From NCBI RefSeq assembly GCF_043641665.1, contig NC_092190.1, positions 19,457,548-19,521,547 on the forward strand: DNA of 64,000 nt. The letters are read 5' to 3'. A program made the position numbers and the translations under genes. Under the pieces are notes generated by a model that did not search any database, had not been told where the DNA came from, and saw only the letters and a program-made list of their open reading frames with translations. Within the stretch, counting starts at the first letter, position 1, and each line of letters begins with the position of its first letter. This DNA comes from Enoplosus armatus (taxonomy: Eukaryota > Chordata > Actinopteri > Centrarchiformes > Enoplosidae). Of this stretch, positions 10,669 through 21,449 are shown piece by piece.

Positions 10669-13236
10669 AATTTGAGGTGGGCTGGAGGGGAACTTGACAG
10701 TAATGGGAGAAGTGGAGGGAGTTGTGAGAGGGGGGGGAGGAGGAGGAGGTGCAATATGGGTGCTCTCATTTCTTGCTTTTCCTTTTTGGGGGTTTGCTTG
10801 GGTTCATGTATGATTCTTTGAAGGCTCACTCATTTAATCCTCACTCCATGGCTTAATGAGCATTCATGTATAGTTTTGTTTGTATTTCAAATTAAATTGG
10901 ATGGAGTTTTCATCAGCTGGGTTAAAGGTTTAAGGTAAACATCTTATTAAAGTAAAAGTACAGAATTATTATCAGCAACATGTACTGAAAGTATCTGAAG
11001 TAAACATACTTGTATGCAGGAAGCACCTTTCAGTGTTATTATACAACAATAAATAATGTTTTATAAACTGAACATTTGTTTTACATATAAAATCTGAAAA
11101 GTAACAAGCTTTAAAATAACTGTAGTGAAGTACAATATTTGCCACTGAAGAAAACATCATTGACTTTAATTTTAACATAGTTTTTGTGTTCTTTCACGTC
11201 AGTGTGTTAGAACTGTGGATCAGTGTGGGGTTGACAGCAGGTTTTAATTTGGTGGTGTTGAATGTTGATGACGGGACGGCCATTTTGTTCACATTTGGAT
11301 CACAGACTGTGACTTTAATTAGTCTATTATAGTTTTTATAGTTATTAGCCATGTGGGAAAACACTGTACAAAAATAGGATGTAAATAGCATGTTGGCAAA
11401 AATAAAAGGAAAAAAAAAATTTGGAACTCACCAAAGCCGAATCTGTGCACAAGGCTGGTGAGTTAACAACAAGTACTGAAAACACTTCACAAACAAGAGA
11501 CTGACTTCTATTAAGTCTTCATTAAACAGAAATGGAAGAACCATCACTTCCCGCAAACTTGACCCGAAATGAAAATCAAGGCTCTGCTAAAGAGGCAAGA
11601 GGAGATGATAGCCGAACTCAATAACAGCAGCAGCAATCGAAGTGAGAACAAGGAGCTCGCCACCAAGCGATGGAGGATGTCCACAAGGAGCTCCAGTCCC
11701 AGGCCTCAACTCATCCAGTGTGGGCAAGACGGCCACCACAATACCACTGGAATGAAGTGAGGAGTCAGAAAAGGCGCCTGCAGGAAACCCACTATTATCT
11801 AAAGCGGGAAAAAGAAATGAGGATGATGGCGGAGCACAACAGAGCCATCGCGTGGAGCAGGTTCTGGGCATCAGAGACGACACTGGCGAAGGAGTCCCGC
11901 TTGAGAGTCAAGCATGAGATGGAGGTACAGAGGCTCAAAGAATCCTCCAGATCGATACCAGCTGAGACTGTGGATGAGTCAACTACCACTGAGTAACTCA
12001 AAGAGGAGCTCATAGGGGATCATAAAGAGATGGAAAGTCTTGCTGCAGGTAGAAACTATCTGATTCAGTCTCATGTCCCCATGACAGGACCAGAGAGATT
12101 CAGGCTTCAGTTCAAGGATGGAGTCTCCAAGGACCTGAAACTGGTTGAGAGGCTGACAGCCGGAAAAGGAGACCTTGAGCAGGAGATGGAGGGGATGAAG
12201 CAGAAAGACGCCTGTAGAGAAGAGGTGACTTCTAAGCAGCTGGAGGACTTAAAGAGGCAGCTGCAGGAAATGACTCCGAATTGAAAGAGCAGGAAGAGGC
12301 CAATCAGGCGCTGGAGAAAAAGGAGGAGGTGCTCACGAATCAGATGAAGATCCAAATGTGCGAGCTGATCCACCTGAAGGAGTGCGCTGAGGTTATCAAA
12401 GAGGTCGGCGCTCCAGAGAAGGTCCAGGACACACAGAAGAAGCCTTCTTTGTGGAGGCGATTCAAGAAGTCTGTCACTCCAAAACACCGCCGCAAATACA
12501 AAGAGCAGGAGAAGGAGAAGCAGAAGGAGAAGCAGAAGGAGAAGCAGGACCAGGAGTGAGACAGAAACACACACACAGGCAGTAACAGGCCACAGGGCAG
12601 CACAGAGGTTCAGCATTTAGTTTTACTTTGCATGTCCTCTCTGTGTTTGTAAAAACTTCAATAAAAAAAACACATTCCATGAATATACATACTTCCTGTA
12701 TAGTTCTATTTCTGTAGAGCAATGTTAAGTATTCTTCATACTGTTGTCCAAAATGAGAGTATTATACTTTGATATAATCAAATACTGTTAGCTGAGCAGA
12801 TATAAACTGATTTAACTGAGAGGGGAAACAGGTGCATGTTCCTTCACACATACAAATTAAAGGGTTTTATATAGAAATGTGGCTAAATGTTGCACTATTT
12901 GTTTATTCTATTGCGATAACTGTAAAAAAAAAAAAAAAAAATACATACAATTACATCAGAAATAAAACATTCTTGTATAAGTCAGACTGAATCTAAAAAT
13001 GTGTATCATGTATCATGTATCAGGCATTTAAAGGCCATTGATTTGATTCATTAAAATATAAAGTCAGATATATATATAGACCAGGACCAGGTACTTACGC
13101 TGACTTTGAACGCCTGGACAGTGTTGTCCAGCAGCAGTACGTTGCACACAACCTGTGTGTGCTGCCTGTCTCGCTCCAGCTCCGTCGCCCGGACATTGTA
13201 GGATCTGCCAGCAGGCAAGCGGAAGCGCGCGCTCAT
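990..13236 (-). CDS. ptpn4: ptpn4, non-receptor tyrosine phosphatase, N-terminal FERM part (six coding exons, 3' partial)
   Basis: Six minus-strand exons join in frame at 13099-13236, 4167-4274, 3660-3702, 2711-2789, 1349-1393 and 990-1042 (466 bp, 155 codons plus one base). Every intron is GT-AG and every phase fits. The protein starts [20 protein letters not shown] and continues through [43 protein letters not shown] and [12 protein letters not shown], which is the N-terminus and F1/early F2 part of the FERM domain of PTPN4 (MEG1). PTPN3 is a poorer match: its residues differ at many of these positions. In the family, FERM is followed by a PDZ domain and a catalytic PTP domain; these lie left of the window, so no catalytic residue can be checked. 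Known role: a membrane- and cytoskeleton-associated cytoplasmic phosphatase acting in immune and neuronal signalling. The start is the first ATG of the exon with family homology. Identification is strong; the a/b paralogue cannot be decided. Confidence 0.95.
1349..1393 (-). CDS. ptpn4: ptpn4 exon 6 (45 bp, [15 protein letters not shown])
   Basis: The donor is GGAAG|GTGAGT. On the coding strand the acceptor is a pure run of 27 C followed by TCAG. The residues match the start of FERM F2. Skipping this 45-bp exon would keep the reading frame. Confidence 0.93.
1398..1424 (+). repeat. poly-G run of 27 (poly-C on the ptpn4 strand)
   Basis: 27 consecutive G. On the ptpn4 sense strand it is the polypyrimidine tract of the exon 6 acceptor. 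Confidence 0.95.
2711..2789 (-). CDS. ptpn4: ptpn4 exon 5 (FERM F1/F2 linker)
   Basis: 79 bp with acceptor TTTTTTCCCAG and donor CGCG|GTAAGA. It encodes [20 protein letters not shown] then QEEYTR. The phase continues from exon 4 into exon 6. Confidence 0.94.
3660..3702 (-). CDS. ptpn4: ptpn4 exon 4 (43-bp micro-exon, [14 protein letters not shown])
   Basis: Acceptor ATTTTACAG|CGC and donor AGAA|GTAGGT. The exon encodes 14 residues plus one base. The split AGA codon is completed by exon 5, giving RRGSP. The residues match the conserved FERM F1 C-terminal segment of PTPN3/PTPN4. Confidence 0.93.
4099..4147 (+). repeat. (CA)n microsatellite beside the ptpn4 exon 3 donor
   Basis: 49 bases of CA. 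It reads (TG)n on the ptpn4 strand, starting about 20 bases after the donor. Confidence 0.97.
4167..4274 (-). CDS. ptpn4: ptpn4 exon 3 (36 codons, FERM F1)
   Basis: 108 bp, phase 0 at both ends. It encodes [20 protein letters not shown] followed by a segment containing [12 protein letters not shown]. The acceptor is CTGTAG|AAG and the donor CCG|GTCAGT, a weaker match to consensus than the GTAAGT seen elsewhere. A (TG)n tract, read on the coding strand, begins about 20 bases into the intron. Confidence 0.95.
6876..6939 (+). repeat. (TG)n microsatellite, 64 bp
   Basis: Uninterrupted TG dinucleotide run in ptpn4 intron 2. Confidence 0.98.
9744..9779 (+). repeat. (AG)n microsatellite
   Basis: Uninterrupted AG run of 36 bases in ptpn4 intron 2. 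Confidence 0.97.
10436..10530 (+). repeat. (GACA/GAGA)n purine-rich satellite
   Basis: Interspersed ACAG and AGAG units over about 95 bases in ptpn4 intron 2. Confidence 0.95.
10620..10665 (+). repeat. (CA)n microsatellite
   Basis: 46-base CA run. Confidence 0.97.
11532..12670 (+). pseudogene. broken coiled-coil protein gene, antisense within ptpn4 intron 2
   Basis: Three successive plus-strand frames read as one charged, Glu/Lys/Gln-rich coiled-coil protein. Frame A (from 11569) gives [14 protein letters not shown] and ENKELATKR. Frame B (from 11670) gives [10 protein letters not shown] and [17 protein letters not shown], is interrupted by TAA at 11994-11996, and continues in the same frame with [17 protein letters not shown] to 12284. 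Frame C (from 12281) continues [17 protein letters not shown] and ends in a basic tail with [15 protein letters not shown] and a repeated KEKQ, stopping at 12559. Two frameshifts (about 11660 and 12283) and one stop break it, with no splice sites that would bypass them. AATAAA at 12660 runs into eight A residues. The length and lack of introns suggest a decayed retrocopy or a dead lineage-specific gene; the parent family is not recognised. Confidence 0.65.
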
Positions 13237-13253
13237 CACGCTCCTACCAGGAT
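13099..13253 (-). CDS. ptpn4: ptpn4 exon 2 (17 nt leader plus codons 1-46)
   Basis: The acceptor ends GGTTGTTGCAG and the donor is GTCAGC|GTAAGT. The ATG at 13236-13234 follows 17 leader bases. The exon encodes 46 residues ending QAFKVS, the segment preceding and entering the FERM domain. The bases just before the ATG read GCGTGATGAGC, so a TGA in another frame overlaps the start codon. Confidence 0.95.
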
Positions 13254-16200
13254 CTGCAACAACCAAACACACAGCACAGAGGAGACAACGATGAGTGGGA
13301 GAAAGAAGAGGTGAAAACGCAAAAGAGTAGGATGGAAAAAGAAATGGACAACCATTGATGTACACGTACTATACTTATTTAGGTGTGCTGAGGTAAGAAA
13401 ACGCCCTTTGGGAAAGGCTCAGTCCTTCTGCAAAGAACACAATAAGCCAATGTACAGTACGACATGCTTTACTTTTTACCCCGCTGTCTTAGAGAAGGCA
13501 GCCACACAGTAAGGCAAGCCTGTGCAAGCACAGCAAAGCAGCAAAGACTGACTGCTTCATGTGAAAAGAATGTCAATGAGTAGGCAAGCAGCAGATTCCC
13601 TAGCAGGGGATGTGGAAACTATATAGTAGCCTCGCACTAAAACACTCACACGCCTCTATATAATGAAATAAAACGAGAAAAAAAGAACTCAGTGTTGTTT
13701 GCAACCATCCATGCTTCATTGTTTCAAAATGTGGCTGTATGTGATCTTCGACAGCAGAAATAATGCTAAAAAGTTAGTAAAAACCAACAATCAGGATATC
13801 TAGTCCTTTCAGCTGCCTGGTTTGACATGTGGACGCACTTATGAAATTTCCACTATTTTAATCTTCACTACAATTTTCACTTTCTTGCCATTTTGCTGAA
13901 GTCTTCACTGGTTGCCTGGTAGCCTTACAAACGGACACAAACTCCAGGAAGTTACTGCGTCTGGCCAAAAAATAGTCTCATAACCGGCTCATAACCCACC
14001 ATAACACAGCATTGTATTTTATTTTATACTTTGTTTTTTGTATGGGTTCGTTAGTGAGCTTAGAGGTGCTTCATGTAAAATAATTGTATATCAAAAGATG
14101 GACTTTCCATTTGTTCTCAATACCAGAAGGTGAGAGACAAAATGCTCCATCTGAGCGACCAAGTATACGCACATACCAGCTCTTTTTGTTTTTGCGTAGT
14201 TACAGCAGTGTTTTTAATTATTTTAAATATTTTGTTGGGTAACATATGCCATTGCAGTGGGAGTTGCGCCCTTTCTGTCCACCCCCTGCTTTTTCTTATT
14301 CTTTGGTGATCCATCTTGACAGGAGACATAATAACCTCACAAGGGTCATGGCCCCGTCATCAAGAGCTGCTGTATTTATAACGATGGCTCTGTGTGAGCG
14401 TATTTGTGTGTGTATATAGTATATATTGAGGGCTCTCTGTGTGTCTGAGCTGCTTGTCACTACACATCAGCACAAACCTCCATGACCACTGGCATATGCT
14501 GTGCACACTGTGTACATACTCACACATACACATGTATACTTCAGGCCACCGCTAACAGCAGCAACAGCCCGACTTCTAACCTTCAGACATTCAAGCTGCA
14601 CACACAAAATATCATGTCTATCATGTGTATCATGTCTGTGTGTTCACATTTGACTGAGTTATAAGTCCAAGGAGTCTAGATTGTTACATCTTTAACAAGT
14701 GGTTTTAATATACACATAGTATATTAAATTAGAAGTAGTAGTTTATTATTTTAGGAGTATATAAAATATAAAATATATAAAGTAGAATATAAAATATGTT
14801 GTATGATAGCATCTTAAACACGTTATTCTCACTAAACTGAATATGAAGCACAGAAAGTACAGAAACAGTCCTAATTGAGGAAGAGAAACATTTCTGAAGC
14901 AGGGTCATATGATGTGAGGGAAACATGGGACATCCATGATGGATATATGTGTATCTTCTATCTATCTCTATCTAAGATTAATATTAATCATTCTTAAATA
15001 TCAGGGTGCATGATGACACATTTTTGCTAATCTCTGATAACCTATAATTTCTAAAGATTTCACTTGTTTCATTGTAATACCACCATGTGTCTACACTTCA
15101 CATTACTGCACCAAGCAGGAAATTAAATGTTTTATCACATGCAACTGCGCTTGTGGTGGTCACATAACACGAGTCCAAGTGCTTGACAGAGACATGTGCT
15201 TCAACCACAAGTCAATGGGCACACGTCCATTTTTTGACATGACACCTTAGAAGGTCTGGCTGATGACTTCAGGAGCATCGAAGACGTATGTTAAAATATT
15301 AATGAAGAGAAGCTTAAGTACAGAAATATTCCAGCTGCACACAACCTCGCCTGAAATTAAGACAGCCTCCACTAATGTCAGAAGAAATGACACTATTGTG
15401 AAATAAAGCAGCATTAGCCTACATATGAAAAGGGCAGAGGCGTTAGCAGCATACATAATGAGTGTGGCAATTGTTTATGTCGTCATTTAGTAACTAAACT
15501 CATCACAATAAGAGATGCATCAGCATCTGCCTGAGTCAGTGCAGCAGGTGACGGTGCTCACCACCTCCACTCACAATTTCCTGGGGGAAACCCTGGCCTC
15601 TGTCACAAACGTGGAGTTTGAAAAATGTGGGCATTTCAGGCAGGCAGGACCTATCAAAGGGATGCTGCTGAGCTGCATTACAGGAAATGTAGAATCCAGT
15701 GGCTGACAGCTAGCAGGTAATATCCAACATGGTGTGGCGCTGGTTATACTGTAGGTCGTTCTGGTGCGATCAATATACATTCTGACTGGCAACAGAACAA
15801 CCACATACACACATTATCAGGCACAGATGCACAAGTACGGGCACACACACAGCCACAAATGCATGCATGAGCACAGGCAAGCATGCATACTGACGCATGC
15901 ACACTGATGCCAGCTGCGGCACTGTCAGCTGGGGAAACAGAGCGAATGGACCAGCGAGAGGAACGCAGAGATGAAGCCATGCAGAAGGAAGGAAGGAAGG
16001 GAGGGAGGACGCTCTCCTATCACTGGCTCACACTGTGAAAGAGCTACAGGACACACAGATGATGAGGTCTGACACATAGACTCTCTCCAAAGGCCTTCCC
16101 TGCTTTCTTCCTGTCCTAACATATTTCTGCCATCATGCTGAGGACAATTTAAAAACCACAGGCCACAGTACTGGATCGTCTCTGGAGTTCGCTACCACTT

Positions 16201-17112
16201 AATCGCTAATAATTTTTGTTTTTTCCTGCTCTACTGTTTTCTTCACTATCCTACTCTATTGTACCACTTTCTATTCTACTCAATCCTATTCTCAATGTTC
16301 TATAATTTTCTGCTCTGCTGTGTCCTTTTCAGTTTTGCTCTGCTGAGCTGGACAGGGCAGCCAGCCACGCTCCCCTGAGAGAAGCCTCCGGAACTCCGGA
16401 AGCACGCTACCATTATTGCTTCCTGCAGTCAGCAGAGCTTACAAACAGGCAGGAGTGAGTGTGTGTGTGTGTGTGTGTGTCTTGACCCTAAATCTGCCCT
16501 CAGTGGTGGGGCTCCTCTGTCTCTCTCTCAGCTTATTGCAAACACAGACGGCAGCGGAGCCTTCCTGTCTGTACACAGGAATACACGCCCCTCATATAAA
16601 CACATATATGAACACACCCGCACATGCATACAAACAGGGACACGCACGTTATCTAACATCAGAATCAGGTTGTATATAGCTCCACTGAATCAGGATACAC
16701 ACACATAGTCGCGCTCACAAACACAGAAGTACAACAATAAAAGTTATCCGAGCATTACCTACTGAACTATGATTCTCCCCATATTTCTTATTTATACTAA
16801 CAGAACTAAAGTCTTCAAAGGGAAAAGTAACACAACAAGCAGCGCCCTCTCCCAGTTCGAATAAGGGCCGACTACTGAACTTCATTTGCCCCATACAGTT
16901 CTATTTATACTCCCAATTTCTTCAAAAGAAACCCAAAAGACATGCTACGTATGTTTTTTTTCTGTCCCTTTGTGTTGTTTTGGAACAATTGAAATAAGAG
17001 TCTAGCAGTTAGGAATCCCAGAGGAACTGTACATCACCGCTCCACAGTGTTTCACAAAGCACAAACTAGGCCACAGACAAACAGGTGGTCAATTACAGAT
17101 GTGTGCCAGTAT

Positions 17113-17115
<3 letters not shown>

Positions 17116-17144
<29 letters not shown>
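17116..17144 (+). repeat. (TG)n microsatellite
   Basis: 29-base TG run in ptpn4 intron 1. A similar 22-base run lies at 16459-16480. Confidence 0.95.
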
Positions 17145-17146
<2 letters not shown>

Positions 17147-20100
17147 GCCCTCATAGATCCTTATCTCTCTCTGCATATGACATTTAAATAAGAACGTAGA
17201 AATGAAACATGCACTGTACACTCAGTGGAGGTCTGCACTGGCGTGGCAGACTCAAAGCTGACCTGCCCTGACCCAATGTTATATTCTTCAAAAACAAAGA
17301 CGTATGCTTGGTTAATACTAGCAAGGCCAAGATCTGCTCTTAGCCTGGAAGGGCTTTCTTTCCTCTGCACCCCCCACAGCACAATCACCCATCCTCTTTC
17401 TACCTGTCCCTCATTAACCTTCACCCAGTTTTTGCCACCCCTTCCCCCCCAATGTTTGGTGTCCTACCACCTACTATCCTCCTCCCCCTCCCGCACCCGA
17501 CCACCCCCATGATCCCTTTAATTCTACTTATTTTATGTAGGGCAACAGCAGCAGCAGACAGAGTGCTGTTACATGTCTGTATGTGTGTGTGTGTAATTGA
17601 CAGATTCAAACAAAGCATTTAAATTGCGTCTGTGTGGGGGAGGTGGGGTGCCAGCGAAGTTGCAGCTTAAGGAATGTGGGCAGAGAATGACCCTTGACCT
17701 CCTTTAGGGATAGCCATATGTGGCCCTGGCTGATGGTAAAGTCATACAGTGCAGCTTGTAATCTGACTGCTAAAGTCTCTTTGAAATGAAGAGAAGAGTG
17801 ACATTATGACCCTAACAGTATAATAAAGATGTTCTACACTGAAGAGTCAATTTTTCTCAGAATTGTTAAGAAGATTTGGATGTTGTGGTCAAAATTGTTG
17901 TCTTGGTCTACTGCTAAACCACACATTTCTTGTAGCAGGACAACCTTTAGTTCTCACACTTTTACCACTGTGAAACCAAAAGAGTACAGGATGCACATGC
18001 CATCAGATGAAGGACAACAGTGAGCAAATCTGACAATATGCGTGAGAGTTGAGGCTATCTAAGACAGAGTGTTGATTTAGGGCTCATTGTAATCATTCAT
18101 GCAAAAACATGACGGGAAAAAAAAGTGTTGCTACTGTTAAAGTCTTCCCAGTCTGTATCAATCTCCAAAAATGAATTACAGTTACTCATAAAGGTGCATT
18201 GTAATCGTCCATTAGAGCTACTTTCCGAGCTACTTCTTGGCTCAAGTTTGAATTACTGCACAAAGGCCCAATTTCAATGACGTGGTTTATGAAGTGTGGT
18301 TCAGTTTTTAATAAAGAGCTAGTGTAAATAAGTCAAGTGTACTGCTTATTATGAGAGGAGAATATCCTGTCAGGTTTCCCACCTTTGGTCTCAAGTTCAT
18401 CACAATTCAGTTCTACAGAGTTGCAAACGTCTGCAAACCTCAGCTTGAACCTCACAGAACCCTCATGGAATAAGCCTCTTCAAGTGCATGAATGAAAAGC
18501 CTGAGTCAGCCTGCCTGACTGCATGGATTAGAAAAACTAGACAGTCCAATCCAGTTCTCAGCTGTTTACAGCCCTTCATTTTATATTTCAGCATAATAAA
18601 AACGTGCTACAACAGTGAATAGCAATACTCTCCGAAGTAGGAGGGCGCAGGATCCTAATCAGAGTCTTTGAATATTGAATATTGACTTTTATTTTTATTG
18701 TATTTTCATTCAGAGTTGATTTTCATTCTTGTCGCAAGCCATTGGCTGTCACTAGATGTAACTAATGAGCCGCATTTTACCGACAGCAGCTTTAAAGTCC
18801 AACTGAATTTAAATTGCATGTTTTTATGCTACAGCATTCACATCACAAGACACAACAAAAAAAGCCTCAGACTTTAAACTACAACAACCTGCATTAGCTT
18901 TCTAGCTAGTGTCCCCTTATCTACAAACAAAGATGCATGTCTTATTTGACACCAAATATGAAAATCACTTTGACGCCGATTTGTCACCAAAAAAAAAAAA
19001 AGGAACGGCTTGTGATTTCAGTTGGACTTACAGAGGATCCATTTTTGGTGATAGAAATGTAAACAGAACCGTGTGTGTTTACAATGCAAACCCCACATGG
19101 TACATTTCAGATGGTGTGCTCCATTTGTACATTTGTTCTGTTTTGCAACAAACGTGCCATATGAGAGAAGAAAGTTGTGCATCAGTTGATCCACTAGGTT
19201 TCCTCTGCGGTTTCTACAGAGGCCCAATGCCACTGCCAGTAAAATATTCCTACAGTAAATATTATCCAACTGAATGCCACAAGGGTCAAACTAGGCGAGT
19301 CAATCAGTAAGCTGAAAAGGTAACGGATTTAGTGGTAGCCTATATGGATAAAACCTATTACAGTACATGGAATTTCAGCAGTTGACACATTTCTGATGCA
19401 ACCCTACCGCCACATCCTAATTTTCTGAAATGAGGGGATTCAAAAACGGTTATCAGATCCAATTTTGACCGGACCACAACACGAGAGAAGCCCTGCTAGA
19501 CTTTCCTTGATCACGGCTGCTTTCCTTTTCTCCCTCCTCTCCTCCTGTCTTTAACTGTCAGTACAGCCTGTGAGTCCATTATGCAAATTATAGTCATCAG
19601 TGCCAGGCAGCAGCCATTTACTTACACACACACACAAACACACACAGAGCCATTCATAAAAACTTAACACCTGTCACAGAGATTCCTTACTGAATCAAAG
19701 ACACAGATAATGGAGACTAACAGTCATTTTCAGCTGTATTCATTCTGGACACTACTGCACTCGTCTCCTCTAGATGTACCTCACATGTCCTCTCACCTGA
19801 CCATCTTAATATACTCATAATACCAGACAATCCTCCTCCTTGCTCTTATTAGCTTCCGTGTTCTCCTACTCTCCACTCTAGTGTGATCTTCTATGTCTTC
19901 CTGCACCTTTTCCTCCTTCACACCTGTTTGTTAGCTAGTTTTCTCTTTTCATCTTGCTTCCACCTTCTTGTTGTGTCCCCTCATCTCTTCTCCATTGTTG
20001 TTCCACTCACTCTCTCCTTCCCTCTTGACCTTGCTAACATGCATTTCCTGTAGCCCAAATGAATGCACAGGGATATTTCCCCTGCCCTCAAACAGCTTCA

Positions 20101-21392
20101 TAACTTTCATTCTTTCTGTAGAGTCATTGTAAGGTTATTTAGGATCAAAATGTTCTTGAATTACTTCTTTTTTTTTTTAAGTTGGAAGAAACAAAAGTGG
20201 CAAAGTGATGGTTGCTTTGTGTTTGTATAGAAGAAAAGCACAAAAGAAAAACACTGTTCTCTTTCTACAAGATATACAATGTTTTTTTCAGGGTTTTCCA
20301 ATTATTTACCACTGCACGGGGAGTGGTTACAAATGGATACAGGTGGACATGTTGGGGAGAAACAACCACACGCCCCCTGTATAACCTCTTCTGGTAACCC
20401 ATACCTCTAATCTATGTAACTTCCACAGACGTGTTGGATTTAAAAATGTTAGCCTTTTTACATGACAGAATTTACAGTTTTGTGGTCTACGAGACAACAT
20501 TCAGCTCACACTAAAATAAATTTAAAGGCTTCTTAAAGTTCCAAATAATTCTTTGAAATTGTACAAAACAGAGAAAGAAACTAACAACCCTGTTGTGTGC
20601 TTGTAAAGTCAGCCAAGAATTTGATATCTCCACTAATGTGACTGTCCCTAAAATTCACCAATAACTTGAAAAAGAAAACGAGCCAGCTATGGAAACTTTC
20701 ATGTCAACACCTTCGTCTCATTACGTCAACAGCATTATGATCATAACTGCAGTGAGATTGACACAGCTGACACACGCCTAGGTTCTTCCTCAGGGCATGC
20801 AAACGCCCAGGTTGACTTCCCTTGATGTTTTGAATTTACATGCAGCACAAATGTCACCGCGATGGCTGGCTGGCAGTGGTGGAGAAAGCCCACATTTTGA
20901 GGTTTCCTGCTTTCAGCTAACACTGCAAGTAACAATGCGATGGTCCTCCATAAAATAACTGAACACTAAACATAAAAAATACAAAAAATATAAATCCAAT
21001 TGATGTTTATTTTGTGGTACACAGACTGCTGCTTTTGCATTTCTGCAAATCATCTCACAAAGCTTTATTGTGTCGAACAGGTAAGAAACGTGTTACCACC
21101 TCTGCAGGCATCTGTGTGCTCTTTACAGGTGACAGGTTTTATAAAAACTTGATGCTTTCTACAATTATTTGCTACTGAGTTGTTATGCTACCTTGATTGA
21201 TTGATGAAAACGCTGGTAAGATAAAAGTCAACTTTCCCTGGATTAATGGATTAGACGGAGAAGAATAAAATAATATCTAGGCTTGTAAACATATGGGCCA
21301 TTATCTACCACCACTGCAATGTACCTGAACACCCAGATTAGAAATACTGAGGGTGTTAATAACACAAGGCCCTCTTCTCTAAAGTAATGTGG

Positions 21393-21393
<1 letters not shown>

Positions 21394-21448
<55 letters not shown>
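21394..21448 (+). repeat. (CA)n microsatellite
   Basis: 55-base CA run. A run of 18 C follows at 21666-21683. Confidence 0.97.

Positions 21449-21449
<1 letters not shown>

Larger units (their letters stand above)
4275..13098. other. ptpn4 intron 2 (8.8 kb)
   Basis: It contains microsatellites at 6876, 9744, 10436 and 10620, purine-rich tracts at 7180-7470, and the broken coiled-coil gene at 11532-12670. A possible decayed dispersed repeat lies at 6195-6260. Other open frames here are low-complexity or random. Confidence 0.6.

Noticed and set aside
12107..12616. 169-codon minus-strand frame rich in Leu
   Set aside because: It is the antisense shadow of the Glu/Lys-rich coiled-coil pseudogene on the plus strand.
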